Source: Rhodococcus jostii RHA1
Lineage (GTDB): Bacteria; Actinomycetota; Actinomycetes; Mycobacteriales; Mycobacteriaceae
Assembly (NCBI RefSeq): GCF_000014565.1
Contig: NC_008268.1
Coordinates: forward strand, 186,001 to 250,000
Direction: 5' to 3'
Length of the DNA: 64,000 nt
In this document: in pieces, positions 39,624-49,117 of the stretch
How the letters are laid out: the number at the start of each line of letters is the position of its first letter
Numbering within the stretch: position 1 is the stretch's first letter
Translations under genes and position numbers: made by a program
Notes under the pieces: generated by a model
The model's input: the letters and a program-made list of their open reading frames with translations, nothing else
What the model was told of the DNA's origin: nothing
Databases searched by the model: none

Positions 39624-40208
39624 GTGCCGAAGCTCATCGACCACGACCGAAGGCAGCAGGAGATCGCCGAGGCCGTGTGGCGGGTGATCCAACGCGAGGG
39701 CATCGGCGCCGTGTCCGTCCGGGATGTCGCCGCGGAGGCCGGAATCTCGAGCGGATCGCTCCGACACGTGTTCGCCAGCAAGACCGAACTCCTCGCCTAT
39801 TCGATGCGGCTCGTCGCAACGCGTGTCCGCGAACGAGCACAGGCCCACGCGTCGATCACCGACCCGTGGCAGCGTGCCCTCGCAGTGCTGGACGAGGTAC
39901 TCCCCCTCGACGACCGCCGACGCTGCGAAATGGAAGTGAACCTGGCCCTCGTAGCGGAAAGCCCCGCCCATCCCCTACTGAAAGACATCGCCCTCGACGC
40001 CCAACGGCAGCTCCGTGGTGCATGCGCCGCGATCCTGACCGGCCTCGCTCAATGGGGCTTGATCGCGCCGGACATCGACGTCGACGCCGAGGCGATGCGC
40101 CTGCACGCACTTGTCGACGGCGCGGCGATGCACGTTCTGCTCGGCGATACCGACACCCCGGACACCGCTCGGCGCATGATCGCCGAGCATCTCCGCACAC
40201 TCCTCTGA
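39624..40208 (+). CDS. TetR-family repressor
   Basis: This 194-residue regulator has a helix-turn-helix at about residues 12-55 (EIAEAVWRVIQREGIGAVSVRDVAAEAGISSGSLRHVFASKTELL). The C-terminal part (MEVNLALVAESPAHPLL...LVDGAAMHVLLG) resembles BetI-like TetR proteins. The start is GTG 39624. Two 26-bp palindromes lie immediately upstream, so it probably represses itself and the divergent DUF418 gene. Since that gene is decayed, its remaining targets may be itself or genes elsewhere. Confidence 0.88.
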   Translation: MPKLIDHDRRQQEIAEAVWRVIQREGIGAVSVRDVAAEAGISSGSLRHVFASKTELLAYSMRLVATRVRERAQAHASITDPWQRALAVLDEVLPLDDRRRCEMEVNLALVAESPAHPLLKDIALDAQRQLRGACAAILTGLAQWGLIAPDIDVDAEAMRLHALVDGAAMHVLLGDTDTPDTARRMIAEHLRTLL

Positions 40209-40266
40209 CCGTTCACCGAGATGCGGTGCCACATACCCGTTCCGCGAGAAGCCGACCCGCCCCTCA

Positions 40267-40533
40267 TCACGCGGGCCGGTAGCGGAGCCAGACGACGCCG
40301 TCGTCGAATGTACGGCTCGCGATGAGGTCGCCGCGCTTCCTGATGCTGTGAACGGCGTTGTCGGCCAGGTGATCCTTCTCGTGAATCGTGACCGTACCGA
40401 AGTAGTCCGCGAGGACGCGGGACGCGAGCAGTCCGGCGATGACGACGGCGTGTGCGTCCCGGCGTGGGATGTTCACGCGCCGCGATCGCATGGATCGGTC
40501 AACGCGGCGACGCAGGGCGATGTGGTGGTTCAT
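40267..40533 (-). CDS. Small basic hypothetical protein
   Basis: This 88-residue protein is Arg- and His-rich at the N-terminus (MNHHIALRRRVDRSMRSRRV). It then has a HAVVIAGLLASRVLADYFG helix and a strand-rich end (GDLIASRTFDDGVVWLRY). ATG 40533 has GGGAG about 7 nt upstream. It has no signal peptide or known motif and lies 58 bp from the convergent TetR gene. I do not recognise a family. Confidence 0.55.
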   Translation of the reverse strand: MNHHIALRRRVDRSMRSRRVNIPRRDAHAVVIAGLLASRVLADYFGTVTIHEKDHLADNAVHSIRKRGDLIASRTFDDGVVWLRYRPA

Positions 40534-40595
40534 GGTGATACTCCCGTCTACGGGACATACCCACCGTGATCCCCGCACCCGCACGCCGCCAGGCC

Positions 40596-40641
40596 CCTGG
40601 GGTCACCTTCCCTCACCCCAGGGTGAGGAAGGTGACCCAGG
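40596..40641 (-). terminator. Long stem-loop terminator after cobN/PPOX unit
   Basis: The arms (40596-40618 and 40621-40641) pair over about 21 bp, with two single-base bulges and a 2-nt centre. The stem begins 34 nt after the stop of the 40675 gene on the minus strand. It lies between two minus-strand genes and would end the riboswitch-controlled cobN transcript. No long T run is evident. Confidence 0.6.
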
Positions 40642-40674
40642 GTGGGCGCGTCGAATCCACCCTCGAACGTCCGA

Positions 40675-41076
40675 TCACCCACGCCGGTCGTCGGCCGTCA
40701 CGGCGAGCCCGATGGTGCCGGTCTTTCCTCGGCGCAGGAGGCTGCCCTTCATCGTGAGCCAACCGAGGATGCCGTACTTTCGGGCGATCACGTCCCGCGT
40801 GTGATCGGTGTCGGCAGCGTCGAGGATGACGGCGCGGGCAGGAACCTCGGGCCCCTTCGGCTTGCCGCGAGCATCGCATGCGGCCACCGTCACTTCTGGG
40901 TTGCGGCGGATGCGTTTGACCTTGTAGGAGTCGGTGACCGTCCACATCAACAGACGGTCACCGTCGGCGGCGGCCCACAGCGGCGTCGCCACCGGGGTGC
41001 CGTCTTTCCGAAACGTGGTGAGCAGGACATACTTCGCGGACGACACCCGGTCGAATTCTGTGGTCACCGGCCCCAT
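40675..41076 (-). CDS. PPOX-class F420/FMN-dependent oxidoreductase-like protein
   Basis: This 133-residue split-barrel protein has YVLLTTFRKDGTPVATPLWAAADGDRLLMWT at residues 15-45, YKVKRIRRNPEVTVAACDARGKPKGPEV, and a C-terminal RKYGILGWLTM segment. This pattern fits small PPOX-class F420-binding reductases of actinobacteria. ATG 41076 starts 33 nt after the cobN stop on the same strand, so it probably shares the cobN transcript and its riboswitch. The substrate is unknown. Confidence 0.8.
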   Translation of the reverse strand: MGPVTTEFDRVSSAKYVLLTTFRKDGTPVATPLWAAADGDRLLMWTVTDSYKVKRIRRNPEVTVAACDARGKPKGPEVPARAVILDAADTDHTRDVIARKYGILGWLTMKGSLLRRGKTGTIGLAVTADDRRG

Positions 41077-41108
41077 GCTAGACCGAACTGCGAAGCCCGG
41101 GCGGTGGG

Positions 41109-44100
41109 TCAGTCCCCTTCGAGTTCGCCTTCGGTCTCGAGATACACCTGCCGCAGGCCGTCGAGGGTCTGCTGCTCGGGGTGCTCCCACATGTCCCGCT
41201 CGGCCGCCTCGAGCAGGCGTTCGGCGATGCCGTGCAGGGCCCACGGGTTGGACTGTTCCATGAACTTGCGGTTCTGGTCGTCCAGCACGTACGACTCGGC
41301 GAGCTTCTCGTACATCCAGTCGGCGACGACGTTGGTGGTGGCGTCGTATCCGAACAGGTAGTCGACGGTGGCCGCCATCTCGAACGCACCCTTGTAGCCG
41401 TGGCGGCGCATCGCCTCGAGCCACCGCGGGTTCACGACGCGGGCGCGGAACACCCGGGACGTCTCCTCCGACAGGGTTCGGGTGCGCACCGACTCGGGAC
41501 GGGTGCTGTCGCCGATGTACGCCTCGGGCGACTTTCCGGTGAGCGCCCGCACGGTCGCGACCATTCCGCCGTGGTACTGGAAGTAGTCGTCGGCGTCGGC
41601 GATGTCGTGTTCGCGGGTGTCGGTGTTCTTGGCCGCCACGGTGATTCGACGGTATGCGGTCCGCATGTCGTCGGCGGCGGGTGCGCCGTCGAGTCCGCGG
41701 CCGTACGCGAAACCACCCCACGTGGTGTACACGTCGGCGAGGTCGGCGTCGCCGCGCCAGCTCTTGGAGTCGATCAGCTGCAGCAGTCCGGCCCCGTAGG
41801 TGCCCGGCTTCGACCCGAAGATGCGGGTGGTCGCGCGCCGTTCGTCGCCGTGCTCGGCGAGGTCCGCCTGGGCATGTGCGCGCACGAAGTTGCTCTCCGC
41901 CGGTTCGTCCAACGCGGCGACTAGCCGGACGGCGTCGTCGAGCAGCGCCAGGACGTGCGGGAACGCGTCACGGAAGAAGCCGCTGATCCGGACCGTCACG
42001 TCGATGCGCGGCCGGCCGAGCTCCTCGAGGTCGATCACCTCGAGGTTCACCACGCGGCGGCTCGCCTCGTCCCACACCGGGCGCACACCGAGGAGCGCGA
42101 AGACCTCGGCGATGTCGTCGCCGGAGGTGCGCATCGCGGACGTGCCCCACACGGACAGGCCCACCGAGCGGGGCCACTCCCCGTGATCGGACTTGTACCG
42201 GTCCAGCAACGATTCGGCCATCGCCTGGCCGGTTTCCCAGGCGAGCCGGGACGGCACGGCCTTCGGGTCGACGGAGTAGAAGTTTCGGCCCGTCGGGAGC
42301 ACGTTGATCAGCCCGCGCAGCGGCGAACCGCTCGGCCCGGCGGCGATGAATCCGCCGTCCAGCGCGTGCAGCACCTGGGCGATCTCGTTGTCGGTCTCGC
42401 GAAGCCGGGGCACCACCTCGGTGGCGGCGAAACGGAGAATCTTCGCGACGGTGGCATCGTCGGTGAGGGTGTCGGCGGCGTCCGGTTCCCAGTCGGCGTC
42501 GTGCATCCCCTGCACCAGTGCGTGCGCCTGCTGCTCGATGTCGTCTACGCGGGTGCGGGATTCGTCGCCGTCCTCGCTGAGGCCGAGCGCCTCGCGGAGT
42601 CCGGGCACGTTCTGTTCGCCGCCCCACATCTGCCGGGCGCGCAGCATCGCGAGCACCAGTTCGACCTCGGCGTCGTCGCGGGGGGCCGCACCGAGGATGT
42701 GGAGGCCGTCACGGATCTGGACGTCCTTGATCTCGCACAGCCAGCCGTCGACGTGCAGCAGCATGTCGTCGAACACGTCCTCGTCGGGCCGCTCCTCGAG
42801 TCCGAGGTCGTGGTCCATCTTGGCGGCGCGCATCAGCGTCCAGATCTGCTGGCGAATGGCCGGCAGCTTGGACGGGTCGAGCGCGGAGATGTTCGAGTGC
42901 TCGTCGAGGAGCTGTTCGAGTCGTGAGATGTCGCCGTAGCTCTCGGCGCGGGCCATCGGCGGGATCAGGTGATCGACGAGCGTCGCATGGGCGCGGCGCT
43001 TGGCCTGCGTGCCCTCGCCCGGATCGTTGACCAGGAACGGGTAGATCAGCGGCAGGTCGCCGAGCGCGGCGTCGGTGCCGCACGACGCGGACATGCCGAG
43101 TGTCTTGCCGGGCAGCCATTCGAGGTTTCCGTGCTTGCCGAGGTGGACGACGGCGTCGGCGCCGAAACCGCCGGCGGCGGCGTCCGCGGCGATCCACCGG
43201 TAGGCGGCGAGGTAGTGGTGGCTCGGCGGCAGGTCCGGGTCGTGGTAGATCGCCACCGGCTTCTCCCCGAATCCGCGCGGCGGCTGCACCATCAGCACGA
43301 GATTTCCGAACTGCATTGCGGCGATGACGATTTCACCGGCAGGATCCTGTGAGCGGTCGACGTACAGTTCGCCCGGCGCCGGACCCCAATGGTCCTCGAC
43401 GCCCTCGCGCAGTTCCGCGGGCAGCGCCGAGAACCACTCGCGGTAGCGGGCGGCGGAGATCCGGATCGGGTTGCCCTCGAGCTGCTCCGCGGTCAGCCAG
43501 TCCGGGTCCTGTCCGCCGGCGGCGATGAGGGCGTGGATCAGCGCGTCGCCGTCCTGGGCCGCGAGACCCGGCACGGAATCCGGCCCGTCGACCGGGCCGA
43601 GGTCGTATCCAGCGGCCCGCATCTCGGTGAGCAACCGGATCGCACTGGCCGGGGTGTCGAGACCGACGGCGTTGCCGATGCGGGCGTGCTTCGTCGGGTA
43701 CGCCGACAGCATCAGAGCGATCCGGCGGTCGGATGCGGGGATGTGCCGGAGTCGGGCGTGCCGGACGGCGATCCCCGCCACCCGGGAGGCGCGCTCGGCG
43801 TCCGGAACGTAGGTGGAGAGACCGTCGGCGTCGATCTCCTTGAACGAGAACGGCACCGTGATCAGCCGACCGTCGAACTCGGGGACCGCGACCTGGGTGG
43901 CGACGTCGAGCGGCGACAATCCGTCGTCGTTGGACTCCCACGACTCACGACTGCTGGTCAGGCACAGGCCCTGCAGGATCGGCACGTCCAGCGCGGCCAG
44001 TGCGGCGACGTCCCACGCCTCGTCGTCGCCACCGGCCGAGACTCCGGCCGGCTTGGTGCCGCCGGCGGCGAGCACGGTGACCACCATCGCGTCCGCCCGG

Positions 44101-44711
44101 CGCAACGTGTTCAGCAACTGCGGTTCGGCGGTACGCAGCGACGCGCAGAAGATCGGCAGCGGAGTGCCGCCCGCCGCGTCGACGGCGTCGCACAGTGCCT
44201 CGATGTAGCGGGTGTTCCCGGCCAGGTGCTGGGCGCGGTAGTAGAGAACGGCGATCGTGGGGCGCTCCGGGTTCACAGCGGGAGCGAACGGCGCGACACC
44301 CCAGCTCGGCAGGTGGACCGGCGCCTCGAAACCGTGACCGGTCAGCAGCACGGTGTCCGACAGGAAGTGGTGCAGCTGGGCGAGGTTGTCGGCGCCACCC
44401 TCGGCCAGATAGTTGTGCGCCTCCGCCGACACACCGGCGGTGACCGTCGAGCACTCCATCAGCTCGGCGTCCGGGGCGTGCTCGCCGCCGAGGACCACCA
44501 CGGGCAGCCCGCTGGCCAGGACCGCGTCGAGGCCCTCTTCCCAGGCCCGGCGGCCGCCGAGGATGCGAACCACGACCAGGTCGGCGCCGTCGAGCAGTCC
44601 CGGCAGATCCTCCTCGACCAGCAGCCGTGCCGGGTTGGCCCAGCGGTAGTCCGCCCCGCTGGCGCGTGCGCTGAGCAGGTCGGTGTCGGAGGTGGAGAGC
44701 AGCAGGATCAC
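41109..44711 (-). CDS. cobN: Cobaltochelatase large subunit CobN
   Basis: This protein of about 1,200 residues has the normal CobN length. CobN binds hydrogenobyrinic acid a,c-diamide and, with CobS and CobT, inserts cobalt in the aerobic cobalamin pathway. Recognisable stretches include VVVLGGEHAPDAELME, PTIAVLYYRAQHLAGNTRYIE, VVHLGKHGNLEWLPGK, NVLPTGRNFYSVDP and KSWRGDADLADVYTTWGGFAYGRG. GTG 44711 (VILLLSTSDTDLLSA) has AGGAAGG about 8 nt upstream; the frame stays open further up but through the riboswitch. cobST or chlID-like subunits are not in the window. Confidence 0.96.
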   Translation of the reverse strand: MILLLSTSDTDLLSARASGADYRWANPARLLVEEDLPGLLDGADLVVVRILGGRRAWEEGLDAVLASGLPVVVLGGEHAPDAELMECSTVTAGVSAEAHNYLAEGGADNLAQLHHFLSDTVLLTGHGFEAPVHLPSWGVAPFAPAVNPERPTIAVLYYRAQHLAGNTRYIEALCDAVDAAGGTPLPIFCASLRTAEPQLLNTLRRADAMVVTVLAAGGTKPAGVSAGGDDEAWDVAALAALDVPILQGLCLTSSRESWESNDDGLSPLDVATQVAVPEFDGRLITVPFSFKEIDADGLSTYVPDAERASRVAGIAVRHARLRHIPASDRRIALMLSAYPTKHARIGNAVGLDTPASAIRLLTEMRAAGYDLGPVDGPDSVPGLAAQDGDALIHALIAAGGQDPDWLTAEQLEGNPIRISAARYREWFSALPAELREGVEDHWGPAPGELYVDRSQDPAGEIVIAAMQFGNLVLMVQPPRGFGEKPVAIYHDPDLPPSHHYLAAYRWIAADAAAGGFGADAVVHLGKHGNLEWLPGKTLGMSASCGTDAALGDLPLIYPFLVNDPGEGTQAKRRAHATLVDHLIPPMARAESYGDISRLEQLLDEHSNISALDPSKLPAIRQQIWTLMRAAKMDHDLGLEERPDEDVFDDMLLHVDGWLCEIKDVQIRDGLHILGAAPRDDAEVELVLAMLRARQMWGGEQNVPGLREALGLSEDGDESRTRVDDIEQQAHALVQGMHDADWEPDAADTLTDDATVAKILRFAATEVVPRLRETDNEIAQVLHALDGGFIAAGPSGSPLRGLINVLPTGRNFYSVDPKAVPSRLAWETGQAMAESLLDRYKSDHGEWPRSVGLSVWGTSAMRTSGDDIAEVFALLGVRPVWDEASRRVVNLEVIDLEELGRPRIDVTVRISGFFRDAFPHVLALLDDAVRLVAALDEPAESNFVRAHAQADLAEHGDERRATTRIFGSKPGTYGAGLLQLIDSKSWRGDADLADVYTTWGGFAYGRGLDGAPAADDMRTAYRRITVAAKNTDTREHDIADADDYFQYHGGMVATVRALTGKSPEAYIGDSTRPESVRTRTLSEETSRVFRARVVNPRWLEAMRRHGYKGAFEMAATVDYLFGYDATTNVVADWMYEKLAESYVLDDQNRKFMEQSNPWALHGIAERLLEAAERDMWEHPEQQTLDGLRQVYLETEGELEGD

Positions 44712-44780
44712 GTGTGGAGCCTTCCTGGGGGTGTCGCGCCCCGTGGCAGTGGTTCTGTGCGGAACCGTAGGTCGGAGGAC

Positions 44781-44900
44781 GGCAGGTGAGGGTCTGGCTC
44801 GCCCACCGGTTTCGGCGAGCTCACAGTGGCGCGACCGCGCCGGATTTTCACCGGCTTCCTCTCCTGCTGTCGCAAGTGCTGGAGATGCTACCCGGGGCCG
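44781..44900 (-). ncRNA. Cobalamin (AdoCbl) riboswitch
   Basis: On the minus strand the leader of cobN contains the B12-box pattern: GGAAGCCGGTGAAAATCCGG, followed by a GCGGTCGCGCCACTGTGA segment. GAGCCAGACCCTCACCTGCC, ending at about 44781, is the conserved 3' element. An upstream stem (TCTCC...GGAGA) fits P3. It lies about 70 nt before cobN, so coenzyme B12 should lower expression of cobN and the PPOX gene behind it. The 5' end abuts the divergent cobG start. Exact ends are estimated. Confidence 0.9.
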
Positions 44901-44916
44901 GACGTAACCTGGGACC

Positions 44917-46050
44917 ATGGTCGACTCCCGTTCCCGCCCCGATGCATGCCCCGGCGCGCTGCAGGTCCACCAGGCCGCGGACGGTGCGCTCGCACGCGTG
45001 CGCCTCCCAGGAGGCGTGCTGACCTCCACCCAGCTTCAGACCCTCGCGGAATCGGCCCGCGACCTCGGGAACGGCGAGATCGAACTGACCTCCCGCGGCA
45101 ATGCGCAGTTGCGGGCGGTCCGCGACCCGCAGGAATTCGCGCGCCGCCTCGCCGACGCGGGTCTCCTGCCGTCGGAGACGCACGAACGGGTCCGCAACAT
45201 CCTCGTCTCGCCGCTGACCGGCCGGATCGGTGGACTTGCGGACCTGCGGGATCTGGTCGACGAACTCGACCGGACGTTGTGCGCGGACTCCGCGTTGGCG
45301 GACCTGCCCGGCCGCACCCTGTTCACCCTCGACGACGGGCGCGGCGACGTCTCGGCGCTCGGCGGCGATTTCGGTGTCCATGCGGTGAGCGAGACGGAGG
45401 TCGCCCTGGTTCTCGCCGGTCGCGACAGCGGCGCCCGGATCACGACGACGGAATCGGTGAAGGTGCTCCTCGACGCCGCCCGCGTCTTCCTGGAGCTGCG
45501 CGATCAGCACTGGCGGCTGTCCGAGATCGCCGACGGGGTCGAACGAACCCTGTCGGCATTGACGCTGGCTCCGACCGCCGACCCGGTGTACGGGTTCGAC
45601 GAGCATCGGCCGCCGATCGGGTGGCTCGACCAACCGGACGGCAACGTGACCCTCGGCGGCGGTCTCGCGTTCGGGATCCTCGACGCCCGGCTGGCCGAGT
45701 TCCTCGCCGCCGTCGAGAAACCGGTGATCGTCACGCCGTGGAAATCGGTGCTGCTGTGCGATCTCGACGAGTGGTCCGCCGAGCAGGTCGTCCGGGTCCT
45801 CGCCCCGATGGGCCTGATCTTCGACGAGAACTCCCCCTGGCTGAACGTCAGTGCCTGCACCGGGCAGCCCGGATGCGAGAAGGCACTCGCCGACGTGCGG
45901 TCCGACGCGCGGGATGCCGTCGCGCGCGGCGAACTCCCGGTGGAGGGCAGGCAGCACTGGTCGGGCTGCGAGCGGTGCTGCGGGCGGCCCAAGGGTGAGG
46001 TCGCCGACGTCGTTGCCACGGAGACGGGTTACCGGGTGGAGGAGCCGTGA
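44917..46050 (+). CDS. cobG: Precorrin-3B synthase
   Basis: This 377-residue Fe-S/sirohaem-type enzyme of the aerobic cobalamin pathway oxidises precorrin-3A to precorrin-3B with O2. It has the ferredoxin-nitrite/sulfite-reductase fold: an N-terminal GEIELTSRGNAQLRAV motif, then Cys ligands in NVSACTGQPGCEKA (about residues 310-323) and GCERCCGRPKGEV near the C-terminus. ATG 44917 is divergent from the cobN riboswitch. cobH follows 24 bp later on the same strand. Confidence 0.93.
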   Translation: MVDSRSRPDACPGALQVHQAADGALARVRLPGGVLTSTQLQTLAESARDLGNGEIELTSRGNAQLRAVRDPQEFARRLADAGLLPSETHERVRNILVSPLTGRIGGLADLRDLVDELDRTLCADSALADLPGRTLFTLDDGRGDVSALGGDFGVHAVSETEVALVLAGRDSGARITTTESVKVLLDAARVFLELRDQHWRLSEIADGVERTLSALTLAPTADPVYGFDEHRPPIGWLDQPDGNVTLGGGLAFGILDARLAEFLAAVEKPVIVTPWKSVLLCDLDEWSAEQVVRVLAPMGLIFDENSPWLNVSACTGQPGCEKALADVRSDARDAVARGELPVEGRQHWSGCERCCGRPKGEVADVVATETGYRVEEP

Positions 46051-46074
46051 CCGCGGTGCCTCTATCGTGAGCGA

Positions 46075-46701
46075 ATGATCGAGTACATCCGAGACGGCGC
46101 GGAGATCTACCGCCAGTCCTTCGCCACGATCCGTTCCGAGGCGGATCTCAGTGCCTTTCCCGAGGACGTCTCGCAGGCCGTGGTCCGCATGATCCACGCG
46201 AGCGGTCAGGTCGACCTCGTGGACGACGTCGCGTTCACCCCCGGCGTCGTGAAGGCCGCCCGCGCGGCGCTGGCGGGCGGCGCCCCGATCCTGTGCGACG
46301 CGCAGATGGTGGCGGCAGGCGTGACCCGGAAGCGTCTCCCCGCGGACAACGAGGTGCTCTGCACGCTGCGCGACCCCCGGGTCCCGGTGCTGGCGGAGCA
46401 GATCGGGAACACCCGCTCGGCGGCCGCGCTCGAATTGTGGGGCAGCAAACTCGAGGGTGCCGTCGTCGCGATCGGCAACGCCCCGACCGCATTGTTCTAC
46501 CTGCTGGACATGATCGAATCCGGTGCACCCCGGCCCGCCGCGATCGTGGGCGGTCCGGTCGGTTTCATCGGTGCCGCGGAGTCGAAGGAAGCGTTGATCG
46601 AGCACCCGAGCGGACTCGACTATCTGGTGGTCCGCGGCCGCCGGGGTGGCAGTGCCATCACGGCTGCGGCGCTGAATGCGATTGCGAGCGAGGTCGAATG
46701 A
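46075..46701 (+). CDS. cobH: Precorrin-8X methylmutase
   Basis: This 208-residue enzyme moves a methyl group from C-11 to C-12 to give hydrogenobyrinic acid. The family is recognisable by [15 protein letters not shown], by [19 protein letters not shown] with the catalytic His near residue 43, by [17 protein letters not shown], and by [15 protein letters not shown] and [13 protein letters not shown]. The stop overlaps the cobIJ start (ATGA), indicating translational coupling. Confidence 0.96.
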   Translation: MIEYIRDGAEIYRQSFATIRSEADLSAFPEDVSQAVVRMIHASGQVDLVDDVAFTPGVVKAARAALAGGAPILCDAQMVAAGVTRKRLPADNEVLCTLRDPRVPVLAEQIGNTRSAAALELWGSKLEGAVVAIGNAPTALFYLLDMIESGAPRPAAIVGGPVGFIGAAESKEALIEHPSGLDYLVVRGRRGGSAITAAALNAIASEVE

Positions 46702-48200
46702 GCTCCGAAGAGCGCGTGACCGGCAAACTGTGGGGCGTCGGCATCGGACCGGGTGACCCGGAACTGGTGACGGTGAAGGCCGCGCGGGTCATCGCCGAGG
46801 CCGATGTGGTGGCGTTCCACAGCGCCCGGCACGGCAAGAGCATCTCCCGCGCGGTCGCGGCGCCGTACCTGCGTGAAGGCCAGATCGAGGAGCACCTCGT
46901 CTACCCCGTCACCACCGAGACCGTCGACCATCCCGGCGGCTACCAGGGGGCGATGGACGAGTTCTACGAGGAGGCGTCGCAGCGACTCGCCGCCCACCTC
47001 GACGCCGGCCGTTCGGTCGCGCTCCTCGCGGCGGGCGACCCGCTGTTCTACAGCTCCTACATGCACATGCACAAGAGGTTGGTGCCTCGCTTCGAGGCGG
47101 AGGTCGTTCCCGGGGTCACGTCGATCAGCGCCGCCTCCGCCGCACTGGCGATGCCGCTGGTCGAGGGCGAGGAAATTCTGACCGTCCTGCCCGGAACGAT
47201 GCCGCCCGGCGAGCTGACGCGGCGCCTGCGGGAGACCGACGCCGCCGCCATCCTGAAGCTCGGACGCACCTACCCGGCCGTCCGGCAGGCGTTGAAGGAC
47301 TCCGGCCGCATCGACGAGACGTGGTACGTCGAGCGGGCCAGCACGACCCGGCAGAAGATCGACGCCGCCGACGACGTCTCGGACAGCGACGTCCCCTACT
47401 TCTCGATCGCCATCGTGCCCAGCCCGTCGAACGCCCGCCGCGACGACGCGGCACCGCAGGGCGAACTCGTCGTCGTCGGGCTCGGTCCCGGCGACCAGGC
47501 CTGGACGACACCGGAAGTGCAGCACGAACTGTCGCTCGCCACCGATCTCGTCGGCTACGGCCCCTACATCGACCGGGTCCCCGAACGTCCCGGCCAGCGC
47601 CGTCACTCCAGCGACAACCGCGTCGAGGCCGAACGCGCCGCGATGGCACTCGACCTGGCGAAGAACGGGTCCCGCGTCGCCGTCGTGTCGTCCGGTGACC
47701 CGGGTGTGTTCGCGATGGCCGCCGCGGTGCTGGAAGTAGCGGCCGAGGAGCAGTGGCGCGGCGTCCCCGTGCGTGTCCTGCCCGGCATGACCGCCGCGAA
47801 CGCTGTCGCGAGCCGGGTCGGCGCACCCCTCGGCCACGACTACGCCGTCCTGTCGCTGTCGGACCGGCTCAAGCCGTGGGACGTGGTGGCGCAGCGCATC
47901 TCGGCGGTCGCAAGCGCCGACATGGCCTTCGCCGTATACAACCCGGCGTCGAAGTCACGCACCTGGCAGGTCGCCGCGATGCGCGACCTGGTCCTCGAGC
48001 ACCGCTCCCCCGACACCCCGGTGATCATCGGCCGCGACGTGGCCGGCGCGCAGGAGTCGGTGCGGGTCGTGCGGCTCGCGGACCTCGACCCGGCCGAGAT
48101 CGACATGCGGTGCCTGCTCATCGTGGGCTCCTCCATGACGACCGTGGTCGAGAACGAACACGGGACCAGGGTGTTCACGCCCCGGCGTTATCCGGGCTGA
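46698..48200 (+). CDS. cobIJ: Fused precorrin-2 C20- / precorrin-3B C17-methyltransferase
   Basis: This 500-residue protein joins two SAM-dependent corrin methyltransferases. The N-terminal CobI part (about 10-245) has [33 protein letters not shown] and [13 protein letters not shown]. The C-terminal CobJ part (about 252-495) has [55 protein letters not shown] and [13 protein letters not shown]. Fusing the steps on either side of CobG is common in mycobacteria and rhodococci. The start overlaps the cobH stop. It ends 5 bp from the convergent blaB-like gene. Confidence 0.95.
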   Translation: MSSEERVTGKLWGVGIGPGDPELVTVKAARVIAEADVVAFHSARHGKSISRAVAAPYLREGQIEEHLVYPVTTETVDHPGGYQGAMDEFYEEASQRLAAHLDAGRSVALLAAGDPLFYSSYMHMHKRLVPRFEAEVVPGVTSISAASAALAMPLVEGEEILTVLPGTMPPGELTRRLRETDAAAILKLGRTYPAVRQALKDSGRIDETWYVERASTTRQKIDAADDVSDSDVPYFSIAIVPSPSNARRDDAAPQGELVVVGLGPGDQAWTTPEVQHELSLATDLVGYGPYIDRVPERPGQRRHSSDNRVEAERAAMALDLAKNGSRVAVVSSGDPGVFAMAAAVLEVAAEEQWRGVPVRVLPGMTAANAVASRVGAPLGHDYAVLSLSDRLKPWDVVAQRISAVASADMAFAVYNPASKSRTWQVAAMRDLVLEHRSPDTPVIIGRDVAGAQESVRVVRLADLDPAEIDMRCLLIVGSSMTTVVENEHGTRVFTPRRYPG

Positions 48201-48205
48201 GTACC

Positions 48206-49117
48206 TCAGTCCACGCGGCCGGAGCGGAGTTCGGTCACCGCGATCCGGGCGGCGTGCCCGATCGCGGCGTCGACCACCGGTAGTACGGGGTCGGTTCGGG
48301 CGGCGCGGGTGAAGACGGCGACCGCGACGGGCGTCTCACCGGGAAACGTCACGACGGCCACCTCGTTGCGGATGGCGCCGATGGTCCCGGTCTTCCCGGC
48401 GACGTCCACCTCGGAATACGGGAACCCGGACCGGATGCGGTGCTGCCAGATCTGCGCGGACATCACGTGCCGGACGAACTCGCCCTGCGGCCCGGGCACC
48501 GCCCTTCCGGTCCAGATCGCGTCGAGAAGCGAAGTCATCTCCCGCGGTGTCGTCGCGCTCGCATACGACGGGTCGTAGGCGGATACCGTCCACGCCTCGT
48601 CGTTGTCGGCCAGCGCCGCGAATGCTTCGGCGGTGGTGTGCGCATGGGCGTCGATCACCAGACTGCGGTGCGCATCCGCTGTGCCGCCGATGATGCGCGT
48701 GCTCGTCATGCCCAGCTCGGACAGTGTGCGCTCGACGCTCGCCAGTCCCACCTGCCCGAGGACGAGGTCGGCGGCGGCGTTGTCGGACACGGTCATCATC
48801 GACAGTGCCAGATCCCGCCAGCTCAGCACCACCGGATCACGGAACGTCGACACCCCGGTCGGTCCCGGGGTGCAGTCGGCCGGATTGACCCGGACGGACG
48901 CGGTCGGCGACAACTCCCCCGATTCGAAAGCGCGGCACAGGGCGACGAGTAGCGGAAGCTTGTAGACCGATGCCAGCACCACGAGATCGTCCGCGCCGAC
49001 CGCGATGTCACCCGCGTCGCCGCCGGTCGGGGTCCCGACGCGGCGAGCGTGCAGCCATCCGGTGCACCCGGCGTCGGCGAAGACGTCACGGATCCGCTTC
49101 GCCGCCGACGGCGTCAT
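48206..49117 (-). CDS. Cytoplasmic serine beta-lactamase-like protein (BlaB-like)
   Basis: This 303-residue penicillin-recognising fold has SxxK (ASVYKLP, Ser50-Lys53), SDN (111-113) and KTG (VAGKTGT near 245). I see no signal peptide and no clear counterpart of the class A Glu166 omega-loop motif, so it may bind rather than hydrolyse beta-lactams and act in the cytoplasm. ATG 49117 overlaps the stop of the LysR gene. A LysR gene coupled to such a protein, divergent from a beta-lactamase, matches the blaA-blaB regulatory pair of Streptomyces cacaoi. Confidence 0.8.
   Translation of the reverse strand: MTPSAAKRIRDVFADAGCTGWLHARRVGTPTGGDAGDIAVGADDLVVLASVYKLPLLVALCRAFESGELSPTASVRVNPADCTPGPTGVSTFRDPVVLSWRDLALSMMTVSDNAAADLVLGQVGLASVERTLSELGMTSTRIIGGTADAHRSLVIDAHAHTTAEAFAALADNDEAWTVSAYDPSYASATTPREMTSLLDAIWTGRAVPGPQGEFVRHVMSAQIWQHRIRSGFPYSEVDVAGKTGTIGAIRNEVAVVTFPGETPVAVAVFTRAARTDPVLPVVDAAIGHAARIAVTELRSGRVD

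Noticed and set aside
44712..45029. Longer N-terminus of cobN starting near 45029
   Set aside because: It would run through the riboswitch and the divergent cobG gene; the CobN family starts at VILLLSTSD with a good ribosome site.
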